This document shows, piece by piece, positions 16,120 to 24,508 of a stretch of DNA of 62,064 bases. Numbering within the stretch: the first letter of the stretch is position 1; each line of letters starts with the position of its first letter. This DNA comes from Phycisphaerales bacterium. GTDB taxonomy: Bacteria; Planctomycetota; Phycisphaerae; Sedimentisphaerales; Anaerobacaceae. Below the pieces are notes generated by a model. That model saw only the letters and a list, made by a program, of their open reading frames with translations, ran no database searches and had not been told where the DNA came from. The translations under genes and the position numbers were made by a program. Location: the NCBI GenBank assembly GCA_020352515.1, contig CP070678.1:3211284-3273347 (forward strand). Reading direction: 5' to 3'.

Positions 16120-19100
16120 GGGCCATCGTGCAGACGGGACCTCGAATTTCGATGGTCAGGAAGGCGACTCTGCCGCTTTTTGTCGCATCGGGGGCTGCGG
16201 GATTAGTCTACGAAGTGACATGGACACGGTCTTTCGGGGTCGTGTTCGGCAACACGGTCTTTGCGGTCAGCACGGTTCTGACGGTTTTTATGCTGGGCCT
16301 GGCGCTCGGGAGCTGGCTCTTCGGGCGTATTGCCGATGCAAGCCGGCGGCCTCTGGCGCTGTACGCCTTGCTCGAGGCGGCCGTTGGGGTGTACGCTTTG
16401 GTTTTCCCTCAGCTTTTGAAGCTCACGGACGTTGCATATAGCTGGTTTTTCCGCAGCCTTGAGGCCGGCTTCTATCCGCTGAGCCTTTTTCGTTTTGCGC
16501 TTTCCGTTGCCATGCTGCTTGTTCCGACGATGCTGATGGGCGGGACATTGCCGGTCCTGAGCAGGCTTTGGGCGGGCCCGGCGGGAGAGGGCCCGTCGGA
16601 TTCCAAGGTTGGCCGGAGCGTAGGTCTGCTGTATGCGATCAACACTTTCGGCGCGGTGGGCGGCAGTTTTCTCGCCGGCTACGTGCTAATAAAGGCCCTG
16701 GGTGTCAACAACACAATTTACCTGGCGGCGGCGGCCAACCTTGTCATCGGTTTTCTGGCGTTGATGCTTTCTTTGTACCTCCGGCGCGGCCGGAGCGCGG
16801 TGCGTGTGGGCGCGGCTTCGAGGCGTTCGCGGCGTGCGGTCGGAAAGAACCGCCGTCGCCCCAAACGTCAGGCGGCGCCGGCCGCTGCGGTCCCGCTCGA
16901 AATAGAAAGGGCCGGAAAGCCTTCGAGCAAGCGACTGATAGTGCTCGCGGCCGTTGGGCTATCGGGCTTTTGCGCGCTTGGCCTGGAGGTGCTGTGGACG
17001 CGGGTTCTCATCTTTGTTCTCGGGACCTCGGCGTATGCTTTCGCGTGCATGTTGACGACCTTTATTTTCGGCCTTGCGGTTGGCAGCTTTCTGTGCAGCC
17101 GGCTTCTGCTGCCGAGAATTCGAAGGCCGATTCTGGCAATGGGTGTTGTGGGTTTCCTTGTGGCCGCTTTTGCGGTCGCGTCGGTTCGCGTGCTCGGCAT
17201 GTTGTGGCAGATAGACTACCTGATGACCCGCAGCCTGCCGGTATCGGAGTTCTGGAGAGCGACGGCGATCCACTTTGTTGACGCAGCGGTGGTGCTGCTT
17301 TTGCCGACCGTGCTAATGGGTTTCGTTTTTCCGATTGCGATTGAGGCCTATGCATGTGGTTGGGGTGCCGTCGGCCGGGGTGTGGGCGAAGTTTATGCCG
17401 GCAACACGTTGGGCTGTGTATTGGGCTCGTTTACGGCCGGCTTTGTGGCCATTCCTTTCCTTGGCGTGCGGAACAGCTTTCTGCTGATTATAATGATCCA
17501 GCTTTTGCTGGCGGTCATGCTGTTATTCTTCTCGGAGAAGCGCGGTCCGGGCGTCCGCGCGGCGGCTCTGGGGCTTTCGGCGGCGGTCGCGATCACCGGC
17601 GTGCTGCTTCCGGCGGACGTCTTTCTACAGACGATTAACACGTATCATTACCCGAGCCGCATAGTGTACATGAAAGACGACGCCACCGGGACCGTAACCG
17701 TGCACGATTTGCCCGACGGGGACAGACTGATCGCGGTGGACGGGGTCAACGTGGCGGGGATGGATTTGATGCTGAGGACCACGCAGAAGCTCCAGGGTTA
17801 TGTTCCGCTTCTGGTTCACGGGGGAGCCCGCAAGGTGATTCAGATCGGCTTCGGCAGCGGGGAGACGTCGGGTGTTGGGCTGGCTTTCGGCGTTGAAGAT
17901 TACAGGATTGTCGAGGTCTGTCCCGGCGTCTTCGAGGCAGGGAGATTCTTCGAGGAAATCAACCGGGGCTCTTACAAGAATCCTCGGCTCACCAAGATAA
18001 TCATGGACGGCAAGAACTTTGCGAAGCTGACCGATGAGAAGTTCGACATTGTTATGAATGACTCGACGTATCCGGGCACGACGGGCAGCTCGGCGCTGTA
18101 CACGTACGACCACTTTCTGCAATGCCGCAAGCGTCTTGCCGGCGGGGGCGTTCTGTCCTGCTGGCTGCCGCTGGATCTCAGGGTGGAGGACTTGCGGTTG
18201 ATACTGAGAAGCTTCCAAGCTGCGATGCCGAATTGTTCGCTGTGGATGGCGAACAACTGCCTCAACAAGCACGCCGTTCTGGTAGGGACGATCGACAAAA
18301 TGAGGATTGATTTTCAGCGCGCCGCGAAGATTGTCGAACGTCCGGATATCGCCGCAGATCTTGCACTGATCAACATACATTCGGTCTACGACCTGCTTGA
18401 TTGCTTTGTTATCGACGAGCAGGGGATCAGAGTGATAGCAGGTGACGGGCCGTTGAACACCGACGACAAACCTTCTCTGGAATTCGGGGCCGCGATAAAG
18501 CGTGACGAGGATGGATGCCTTATGGGGGCATTGACCCTGCTTCTGGAGAATCATTGCCCCGTATCGCGGTACGTCGTCAATCTCGGCTCGACGCCAGCCG
18601 AATCGCAGGAGGTCAGCCGCACCCTCCGGCAGTACTTCACGGGCACGGGATTTGCGCTGCGTGGGCTGCTCGGGATTCTTCAGGGTGACCCGGAGATAAT
18701 GAACAGCGGTTTTGAGAGGGCTCTTGAAGCCAACCCTCTGGACCGTGACGTACAGAGCTGCCTTGATGAGATCAAGACGGAGCTGGCCGCACTGGTCAGG
18801 GCAGTTGAGCGGACCCCGCACAGTCCCGACCTGCAGTCTCGCTTAGCCAAAAGGTACCTCCTGCTCAAGGACTATGAGCGTGCCGCCGAGCGGTTCCAGG
18901 CTTATGTCGGCCTGGCGCCCGGCAGCGCGGCGGCTTGGAACAATTTGGGCATTTGCTACAAGAAGCTGGATCGTCTGGAAATGGCGGTTTTGGCTTTCGA
19001 ACGCTCGATCGAGTGCGATCAGAATCTGCTGTCGGCATATTTCAACCTGGCCCTTGTGCACATCGAACTGGGCAATCTTTCGCAGGCGGTGGCCAACCTC

Positions 19101-19310
19101 GAGAAGGCGCTGCCGCTTAGCCGTGCGCCGTACAAGGTTCTGCTTTACGACAAGCTGGCGCAGGTCCACCTGATTCAGAAGCGCTACGAAGCAGCCCTGA
19201 CTGCGGTGGAGGAGGCGCTTAAGCTGACCCCGCCGGATTCTGCCGTATATGGCGAGCTGGAGCGTCGCAGGGAGAGTGTATTATCCGCGGCCAAAGGCTC
19301 ACGGCCTTGA
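16116..19310 (+). CDS. Membrane-fused spermidine synthase-like protein with TPR tail
   Basis: 1064 residues in three parts. Residues about 15-520 contain two blocks of membrane helices (from LPLFVASGAAGLVYEVTWTR, and again from AAVGLSGFCALGLEVLWTR), an internal duplication typical of the fused MFS/spermidine synthase family. Residues about 555-790 are the SpeE-like Rossmann methyltransferase-type fold: VIQIGFGSGETSG near 573 and FDIVMNDSTYPGTTGSSALY near 644. Residues about 905-1050 carry three or more TPR units (AWNNLGICYKKLDRLEMAVL). The fold binds aminopropyl-donor-like substrates in true synthases, but substrate here is unknown. GTG 16116 is used; ATG 16152 is possible but has no ribosome site. 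Confidence 0.82.
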   Translation: MRAIVQTGPRISMVRKATLPLFVASGAAGLVYEVTWTRSFGVVFGNTVFAVSTVLTVFMLGLALGSWLFGRIADASRRPLALYALLEAAVGVYALVFPQLLKLTDVAYSWFFRSLEAGFYPLSLFRFALSVAMLLVPTMLMGGTLPVLSRLWAGPAGEGPSDSKVGRSVGLLYAINTFGAVGGSFLAGYVLIKALGVNNTIYLAAAANLVIGFLALMLSLYLRRGRSAVRVGAASRRSRRAVGKNRRRPKRQAAPAAAVPLEIERAGKPSSKRLIVLAAVGLSGFCALGLEVLWTRVLIFVLGTSAYAFACMLTTFIFGLAVGSFLCSRLLLPRIRRPILAMGVVGFLVAAFAVASVRVLGMLWQIDYLMTRSLPVSEFWRATAIHFVDAAVVLLLPTVLMGFVFPIAIEAYACGWGAVGRGVGEVYAGNTLGCVLGSFTAGFVAIPFLGVRNSFLLIIMIQLLLAVMLLFFSEKRGPGVRAAALGLSAAVAITGVLLPADVFLQTINTYHYPSRIVYMKDDATGTVTVHDLPDGDRLIAVDGVNVAGMDLMLRTTQKLQGYVPLLVHGGARKVIQIGFGSGETSGVGLAFGVEDYRIVEVCPGVFEAGRFFEEINRGSYKNPRLTKIIMDGKNFAKLTDEKFDIVMNDSTYPGTTGSSALYTYDHFLQCRKRLAGGGVLSCWLPLDLRVEDLRLILRSFQAAMPNCSLWMANNCLNKHAVLVGTIDKMRIDFQRAAKIVERPDIAADLALINIHSVYDLLDCFVIDEQGIRVIAGDGPLNTDDKPSLEFGAAIKRDEDGCLMGALTLLLENHCPVSRYVVNLGSTPAESQEVSRTLRQYFTGTGFALRGLLGILQGDPEIMNSGFERALEANPLDRDVQSCLDEIKTELAALVRAVERTPHSPDLQSRLAKRYLLLKDYERAAERFQAYVGLAPGSAAAWNNLGICYKKLDRLEMAVLAFERSIECDQNLLSAYFNLALVHIELGNLSQAVANLEKALPLSRAPYKVLLYDKLAQVHLIQKRYEAALTAVEEALKLTPPDSAVYGELERRRESVLSAAKGSRP

Positions 19311-19532
19311 TCGTCGTGGTTTGACTGTGCCGAGTGCGGCATGATCCTGTTATCCCGCAATCCCCGGAGGTAATGGGGCCAAAAAGGGCGGGCCGCCTCG
19401 CAGTTGCCGCCGCGCGTCATTGTCTTAAAGTCCAACGTCCTTATAAAGAGCGGAGACCGGAAACAGCCAAAAAGACGTGGGGAATTTTCCTGCGGCGCCC
19501 GGCTTGTTGCCTCTTAAAACGGCGGCAACGCA

Positions 19533-19551
19533 AAATCCCGTAATTACCACG
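19533..19551 (+). repeat. 19-nt motif, copy 1 (in the 19311-19717 gap)
   Basis: AAATCCCGTAATTACCACG recurs with one mismatch at 21683-21701. The surrounding 400-base gap has no other recognisable feature. An ACGTGGGGAATTTT stretch about 60 bases upstream can partly pair with the motif, as a closer partner does in copy 2. Confidence 0.45.
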
Positions 19552-19717
19552 ATGTAGGGGAAGTGTACTTTTGGCCGATTTATCGCCCTGGATGAGAAGA
19601 CGTCGCGGTTCTTCGGGAGTCCGAGAATAGGGCGATAGAAGACAGAACCGTAGTGTTCGGTTGTTCCGGGATTGCAGAGCAGCAGTGAAATTTCCGGGGG
19701 CTTCCAGGAGTGCGCCG

Positions 19718-20482
19718 GTGGTACAGTTTGGACTTGATGTTTTGGGCGAACAAATGCAGTTCAGCATTTCGGCTGAACAGGAGCAGATGAAACTGGCCGA
19801 TATCGTGCCATGGGCTCGAACGGTCTGCGATAGTGTTACCGCCAGGGCGGTGCACATCCGGCGGAGGAATGGCGGGCACATCGCTTGTAAAAAGGGCTGT
19901 TCGTCTTGCTGCTGTTATCTTGTCCCCCTGTCTGTTCCGGAAGCATTTCGCCTCAGACGCGAGGTCGGCGCGATGCCGGCATCCGAAGGCCAACGCGCAG
20001 AGCAATCGTGTCTTCTGGCCGCCAGGCGCATCCTGGAGTCCCCTATTCCGGACCTGTTCACCGGCGAGTCCTTACAGGAGTTTCTGCCGAGCAATGAGGA
20101 GATAGATACCGTTTCCGAGTGGTACAGATCACTGGAGCTGTATTGTCCTTTTCTTGATGGCGGCATCTGTTCGATATACGGTCAGAGGCCCCTGTGCTGC
20201 AGGGAGTACTTCATAGACGGCTCCGCGGCGGCGTGCAAGGGTGAATCCGAGGATGCCGCGAAGGTCGAGGTGCCGGTGCGGATGTCGGAGGTTCTTGCCC
20301 GTCTGGTGGCGGAGCTGCAGGGCAGGAATGTGGAGGCGATAATGATGCCTCTGGCGTTGATATGGGCTGATGAGAACCAGGTTCGCGACCACAAAACATG
20401 GTCCACTCTGAAGATTGCCGAGCGATTCGTCGAGCTATTGGAAGAAATGGTTGAGGATAGCTTTGTTGCTGTCGTTTCTTAG
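19718..20482 (+). CDS. YkgJ-type cysteine-cluster protein
   Basis: 254 residues from GTG 19718, chosen because AGGAG lies seven bases upstream; the frame is open further back to 19661 but without a ribosome site. The N-terminal cluster CKKGCSSCCCYL (Cys57, 61, 64, 65, 66) followed by SVPEAFRLRR, and the second cluster YCPFLDGGIC...RPLCCREYF near 145-170, match the YkgJ/CxxCxxCC family, thought to bind zinc or an iron-sulphur cluster. No signal peptide. The C-terminal 70 residues are helical and unassigned. The gene is followed by a good hairpin terminator, so it is probably transcribed alone. Confidence 0.82.
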   Translation: MVQFGLDVLGEQMQFSISAEQEQMKLADIVPWARTVCDSVTARAVHIRRRNGGHIACKKGCSSCCCYLVPLSVPEAFRLRREVGAMPASEGQRAEQSCLLAARRILESPIPDLFTGESLQEFLPSNEEIDTVSEWYRSLELYCPFLDGGICSIYGQRPLCCREYFIDGSAAACKGESEDAAKVEVPVRMSEVLARLVAELQGRNVEAIMMPLALIWADENQVRDHKTWSTLKIAERFVELLEEMVEDSFVAVVS

Positions 20483-20557
20483 AGGTTTTGCCGGCGGCAG
20501 TCTTACGGGCTTCTTTTCAGGGTTGCATTTTACCGCCGAGCACGGTAAACCCGGATG

Positions 20558-20591
20558 GGCCGCAAGCTCGCGCTTGCGGCCTTCTTTGCTT
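20558..20591 (+). terminator. Rho-independent terminator after the YkgJ-type gene
   Basis: GGCCGCAAGC, loop TCGC, GCTTGCGGCC make a perfect 10-bp stem at 20558-20581, followed by TTCTTTGCTT. It lies 76 bases past the stop codon. The T tract is interrupted, so efficiency is uncertain. Confidence 0.5.
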
Positions 20592-20815
20592 GTGTGTGGG
20601 GGGACAGGTCTGTTTTGCGGGGAGGATTCTCAATATCCGGCAGTTGTCCGCGATTTGCCGGAATGGGTGTTTAGCACGGCATAGGGGCTGTATTTGCCCT
20701 GAAAGGCCCGCGTTGGCGGTGTCTTCGGACCTTTCTTCGGGTCCGGTGGCCTCGCGGCGGCCTGAGACCGCCCGGGCGTGTGGAAAAAAAAATTTGATAA
20801 TCGGCGCTTAATGGC

Positions 20816-20844
20816 TTGACCTTCCGGCAAATAGAACATAAAAT
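20816..20844 (+). promoter_or_regulatory. Strong orphan sigma70-type promoter
   Basis: TTGACC (20816-20821), exactly 17 bases, then TAAAAT (20839-20844). The next plus-strand gene is over 1 kb away with a minus-strand gene in between, so this promoter would drive an untranslated RNA. Confidence 0.45.
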
Positions 20845-20851
20845 CAAGTAA

Positions 20852-20918
20852 GTGAAGGTTTGCCTACAAGCCCCTGCGTAAATCTCGCTTTTTCCTCTCC
20901 CTCCGCTTCGCAGGGGCT
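20852..20918 (+). ncRNA. Candidate small structured RNA
   Basis: Starting about seven bases after the -10 box, the transcript would contain AGCCCCTGCG (20869-20878) and CGCAGGGGCT (20909-20918), a perfect 10-bp stem closing a 30-base pyrimidine-rich loop. No start codon with a ribosome site and no known RNA family signature (not tmRNA, SRP or RNase P) was seen. The 3' end is undefined because no T tract follows. The rest of 20483-21159 contains no gene I can support. Confidence 0.3.
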
Positions 20919-21159
20919 CTATACTTGCATAGATCGTGAGCGTGCGAGGAATCTGTGCCCTGCGGTTATTCATCACTCGGCGTTTTAGTATTCGCCAGCC
21001 GGGTCAATCGCAAAAGATTCCGCGGCGGGTTGAGCAGTGTAGTAAAGGTGTGCATTTGGGCGTCGAGCTTTTTGTTTGGAAATGGAGCAGGCCACAGGTG
21101 GGGCGGAGGTTTGCGGATTTGACGCGGCGATCCCGGGTCCAGGAGCAGGGGCCGTTGCC

Positions 21160-21513
21160 CTACGTGGTCGCGTTCGGTGAATCCAGACTCCGGAGGCGGT
21201 CCAGAGCCTCTTTCTTGTCTCCGGCAAATTCGAAGACGTTCTCAAGCCCGGTCACCGCAAATATGCCCACCGTCAGGTCGGCTACGCTGCAGAGTATGAG
21301 CTTGCCGCCGCCGTCCTTGACGACCTTGAACAGCCGCAGCAGTGCAGCAAGCGCCGAAGAAGTTACAATATCAACCATCGAGAAGTCAGCGACGACATCG
21401 CAGCCTGCTTTGCTGCGGGCCTTTTCGACCAGGAGTTTGAGCTCCTCGGTAATGCCGGGTTCAGCGGCGATTTCCACGACAATGCAATTCTCGCTGTAAT
21501 CGTGCATCCCCAT
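21160..21513 (-). CDS. STAS-domain anti-sigma factor antagonist
   Basis: 117 residues forming a single STAS domain. VVADFSMVDIVTSSALAALL around residues 40-59 corresponds to the SpoIIAA-type DLS.V..IDSSGL.VLL motif, with Ser52 as the phosphorylatable residue; GGGKLILCSVADLTVGIF follows at about 69-86. Such proteins bind anti-sigma kinases in partner-switching. The ATG at 21513 has GAGGAG seven bases upstream; the frame extends further but has no better start. No kinase or phosphatase partner is adjacent, so its partner-switch module must be elsewhere. Confidence 0.82.
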   Translation of the reverse strand: MGMHDYSENCIVVEIAAEPGITEELKLLVEKARSKAGCDVVADFSMVDIVTSSALAALLRLFKVVKDGGGKLILCSVADLTVGIFAVTGLENVFEFAGDKKEALDRLRSLDSPNATT

Positions 21514-21668
21514 ATTCAGCTCCTCTATAGATACCGGCAAAGCCGTACCACCTTCGTATATTCTATCGGCAGTGCACCGGCGGACTTGACAATAAACCGG
21601 CAAGAAACCGTTTTCGGCTACAAACCACCCACTTGAGTGACAGGATCTGGCACCGCTGGTGAAAAAAA

Positions 21669-21702
21669 ACGTGGTTTGGGTCAAATCCCGTAGTTACCAC
21701 GT
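21669..21702 (+). repeat. 19-nt motif copy 2 within a hairpin
   Basis: ACGTGGT (21669-21675) pairs with ACCACGT (21696-21702), and GGG with CCC inside it; AAATCCCGTAGTTACCACG at 21683-21701 is the second copy of the motif at 19533. A second hairpin, CCGGCCCGC-7-GCGGGCCGG, lies at 21790-21814. The 21514-21938 gap has no gene I can support. Confidence 0.45.
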
Positions 21703-21902
21703 ATCAACATGAGGTAGCGCAGCTTCGCTATAAACAAGAAAATGAGACCGGACTGCAGACACTTCGGGGGGGTCTGTAGCCGGATAGAACCGGCCCGCGG
21801 TGCAGGCGGGCCGGGCGTGTAAGTAGTCTGCACCAAGACGGAAGGGTCGGGGGAGTCTGGAATCCTCCTTCCCACACCCCGGCCCTTTTGCAGATGGACA
21901 GG

Positions 21903-21922
21903 CGTCAAGTCGGGTCTTGACG
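21903..21922 (+). promoter_or_regulatory. Inverted repeat before the membrane-protein gene
   Basis: CGTCAAG-TCGGGT-CTTGACG is a perfect 7-bp inverted repeat ending 16 bases before the ATG at 21939, just upstream of its ribosome site. It could be an operator or an RNA hairpin affecting initiation. Confidence 0.35.
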
Positions 21923-21938
21923 TGTTGAGGGCGAGAGT

Positions 21939-22910
21939 ATGAAAGGCGAGCATTTCCAGGGGGATATGGGCGGGCCCGTTCGTCCGACTCGGCAGAACTT
22001 CCCTAAGGCAGCCGGGCTGGACAGTCGGGCGATTTCCGAATCATTGGACAAGCATGTGGCCGCGTTCGGCAGGACGTTGACCTGGGGCCTGCTGGTGGCG
22101 GCGGTCGTCGGCCTGGGTGCTCTGCCCGGCAGCGAGGATGAGAACAAGGTCAAGATTTTCGGGGTGGCGATGGACAAGGCGGCTGCATACAGCGTTAGTC
22201 TGGCTATATATACCATGGTCTATCTGATGTTCACGGCGCATGCCTTGACAATATCCCACCTGGCGCACCTTGTCGATGAGAAGAACACGACAAGGGCCAT
22301 CACGAGACTTCTGGTAGTCCCGGGCGTGGTGAATCCTCTGGCGTTTCTGGGATCGGGTTTCGGCGGCATGTTGCTAAGCTCGCTGAGCTTTGGGATACCG
22401 TTTATAGCGTGGTGGCTGATGTATGTAACCACGCTTGGTCTGGAATCAGCGGCCGGTGCGAGATCCATCTTGCGCTGCTTTTTCCTGTTTGCCGGCCTGA
22501 CTACCGCGTGGGGTTTTGCGTACTGCTGTCTGGTTATCTCAAGGAAATTGAAGGACACGCAATCACCTCTTCTGCGACGGTGGCAGCGTCTGCGCTGGGG
22601 CAAGTTCGCGGCGGCGGTAGTGTGCTTCTGGTGTGGCGCATGGCTTTACCATCTTTTCAGAGGGACGACGGTCCAGTCGCTGTGGTACTATTCAGATATA
22701 GCGATAGGCTACCCTGTCTGCTATTCCGTGCCTTGGTGGCTTGAGCTCAAGAGAGGCTGGCTTGTGCTTTTGGGCATACTGGCGTCTGTCTGCTGCGTGG
22801 CGGCATGGTGCACAGGCTCTCCACTCACTGTTACACTGGTGCTCGCGGCGGCATCTCTGGCGCTGCCTGTGGCGGCGATAAGGTGGCTGTGGCGGCGGCC
22901 CGCCGCCTGA
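21939..22910 (+). CDS. Multi-pass membrane protein of unknown function
   Basis: 323 residues with a polar N-terminus of about 45 residues and then about seven or eight hydrophobic segments (around 48-65, 80-105, 125-150, 155-172, 180-200, 220-235, 270-290, 295-312). The loop after helix 2 (HALTISHLAHLVDEKNTTRA) contains several His and acidic residues. No family could be recognised. ATG 21939 follows GAGGGCGAGAG. The gene is isolated between the minus-strand STAS gene and the convergent M16 gene, with an inverted repeat just upstream. Confidence 0.7.
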   Translation: MKGEHFQGDMGGPVRPTRQNFPKAAGLDSRAISESLDKHVAAFGRTLTWGLLVAAVVGLGALPGSEDENKVKIFGVAMDKAAAYSVSLAIYTMVYLMFTAHALTISHLAHLVDEKNTTRAITRLLVVPGVVNPLAFLGSGFGGMLLSSLSFGIPFIAWWLMYVTTLGLESAAGARSILRCFFLFAGLTTAWGFAYCCLVISRKLKDTQSPLLRRWQRLRWGKFAAAVVCFWCGAWLYHLFRGTTVQSLWYYSDIAIGYPVCYSVPWWLELKRGWLVLLGILASVCCVAAWCTGSPLTVTLVLAAASLALPVAAIRWLWRRPAA

Positions 22911-23030
22911 CGAACGTCTCGCCTCTGGCGCAAGCTGTGTGAGCAGCGGCGACTTCAGCGGCGCGGCGCCCATCCTTCGGCGCGTGATTAGCGCTCCGGT
23001 CGATACCTGATCCGAGCAGACCTATGGGGC

Positions 23031-24488
23031 TCACTGCTGTTTGGGCGGCGGTATTGTGATGTCGATTTCGTTGACGGAGCCCAGCACCGAGAGGGGCTCG
23101 TCGAAGTCGTCGGGCCTGCCGACGGCAAGGACCTGCATCTTGTCTGGCACGAGGTGCTTGCGGGCGGCGCGGAGGACATCGGCCTTGGTAACCTTCTCGA
23201 CATTTGACTTGGTCCGTTGCAGAAAATCCGGCGGATAGCCGAAGTAGGCGTAGGTCATCAGCCGATTGACAATCTCACGCCTGGTATCGAAGTTGAAGAC
23301 AAAGGAATTGAGGTAGCTGTCTTTCGCCAGATCGAGCTCCTCATCGGTGACTTCGGTCTCTGTTATCTTTCGGACCTCGTCGGTCATAGCGCGGATGGCG
23401 CGGACGGTCGCGCCGGATTTTGTCTGGCATCCGACGTAGAAGAGGCCGGGATGGTCGAAGTTCGCCGAATAGTTGCCGAACACCGAATAGGCGAGGCCCT
23501 CTCGTGAGCGGATATTCTTGAACAGGCGGCTTGTGAAGCCGGCGCCAAGAATTCGGTTCATGATCACCAGAGCAAAATAATCGGGGTCGCTCATGAGCCC
23601 GCCGATGTGTCCGAGGTAGATGTTGGACTGGTTGATATCGTCCTTTCGAACGACATTCACGGTGGGCCGGAATTCGTAGCGCACCTCCGGAACGGCCGGC
23701 ACGAGGACCTCGCGTCTTTCCCATTTCTTGAAGACTTCCTCGATCTTTGTGACCATTTCCCTCGTGTTGAAATCGCCGCAAACAGCGAGCATTACGTTGC
23801 CGGGCGCGAAGAACTTCTTGTGAAAGGCGATCAGGTCGTCGCGGGTGATATTGTCGATGGTTTCATACTCGGTTTGGCGGGCATACACGCTTTCGGGGCC
23901 GTAGATCAGCTTGTCGAATTCGCGTCCTGCTATCTGCTGGGGGGAATCATTTCGGCGCGCGATCGAGCTGCGGTGCCTGATCTTTTCGAGCATGATTTTG
24001 TCTTCGGAGAATACGGGATTCATCAGCACGTCGGCGAGGATTGCCAGACCGGTGTCGATATCCTCTTTGAGGACCGACATTGACGCCGAGCCGGAATTAA
24101 GGCCGATGCCGGTCCTTACGGACGCGGCGATGCTCTCGAGCTGTTCGTCGATCTCGTCGCCGGTCATGCTTGTTGTTCCGCCCGTTCTCATGACGGTGCC
24201 GGTGATGCTCGCCAGCCCGATCTTGTTGGGCGGCTCATATACCGAGCCGGTGCGAATAAGGGCCGAGATGTTGACAAGAGGCAGCTCGTGGTCTTCGAGC
24301 ACGAACAACTGCATGCCGTTGGCCACGATGAAGCGCTCCGCCCGGGGAACTTCGATGTCGCCAAGTTTTGGGTACTTGAGTTTTTTGTATTCTGAGACCT
24401 GCTGCCGTGCGCAGCCGAACAGTGCAAGGGACAGCAACAGACCAAAAGAGACGGCAATGCCTGCGGCGGACAGTCTTCTGAATTTCAT
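23031..24488 (-). CDS. M16-family peptidase, non-catalytic (R/Y) subunit, lipoprotein
   Basis: 485 residues with a lipoprotein signal (lipobox SLALFGC, Cys26). Two M16 lobes are present, but the zinc motif HxxEH is missing: the position reads GTVMRTGGTTSMTGDEID. The C-terminal lobe keeps the substrate-binding pair typical of inactive M16B partners, GAGFTSRLF...REGLAYSV. In two-gene M16B enzymes (heterodimers such as the Sphingomonas type), one subunit holds zinc and the other this R/Y pair. The catalytic partner is the gene just upstream (20-base gap), so the two probably form one periplasmic membrane-bound oligopeptidase. AGGAGC precedes the ATG. Confidence 0.86.
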   Translation of the reverse strand: MKFRRLSAAGIAVSFGLLLSLALFGCARQQVSEYKKLKYPKLGDIEVPRAERFIVANGMQLFVLEDHELPLVNISALIRTGSVYEPPNKIGLASITGTVMRTGGTTSMTGDEIDEQLESIAASVRTGIGLNSGSASMSVLKEDIDTGLAILADVLMNPVFSEDKIMLEKIRHRSSIARRNDSPQQIAGREFDKLIYGPESVYARQTEYETIDNITRDDLIAFHKKFFAPGNVMLAVCGDFNTREMVTKIEEVFKKWERREVLVPAVPEVRYEFRPTVNVVRKDDINQSNIYLGHIGGLMSDPDYFALVIMNRILGAGFTSRLFKNIRSREGLAYSVFGNYSANFDHPGLFYVGCQTKSGATVRAIRAMTDEVRKITETEVTDEELDLAKDSYLNSFVFNFDTRREIVNRLMTYAYFGYPPDFLQRTKSNVEKVTKADVLRAARKHLVPDKMQVLAVGRPDDFDEPLSVLGSVNEIDITIPPPKQQ

Positions 24489-24508
24489 TTTTCCGCTCCT
24501 GACTCAAA

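Noticed and set aside
20483..20811. Several overlapping short open frames after the YkgJ-type gene
   Set aside because: No ribosome sites or recognisable products, and they run through a terminator hairpin.
21660..21702. tRNA T-arm-like sequence (GGGTCAAATCCC)
   Set aside because: It lacks the TTC of the T loop, and no acceptor, D or anticodon arms can be built around it.
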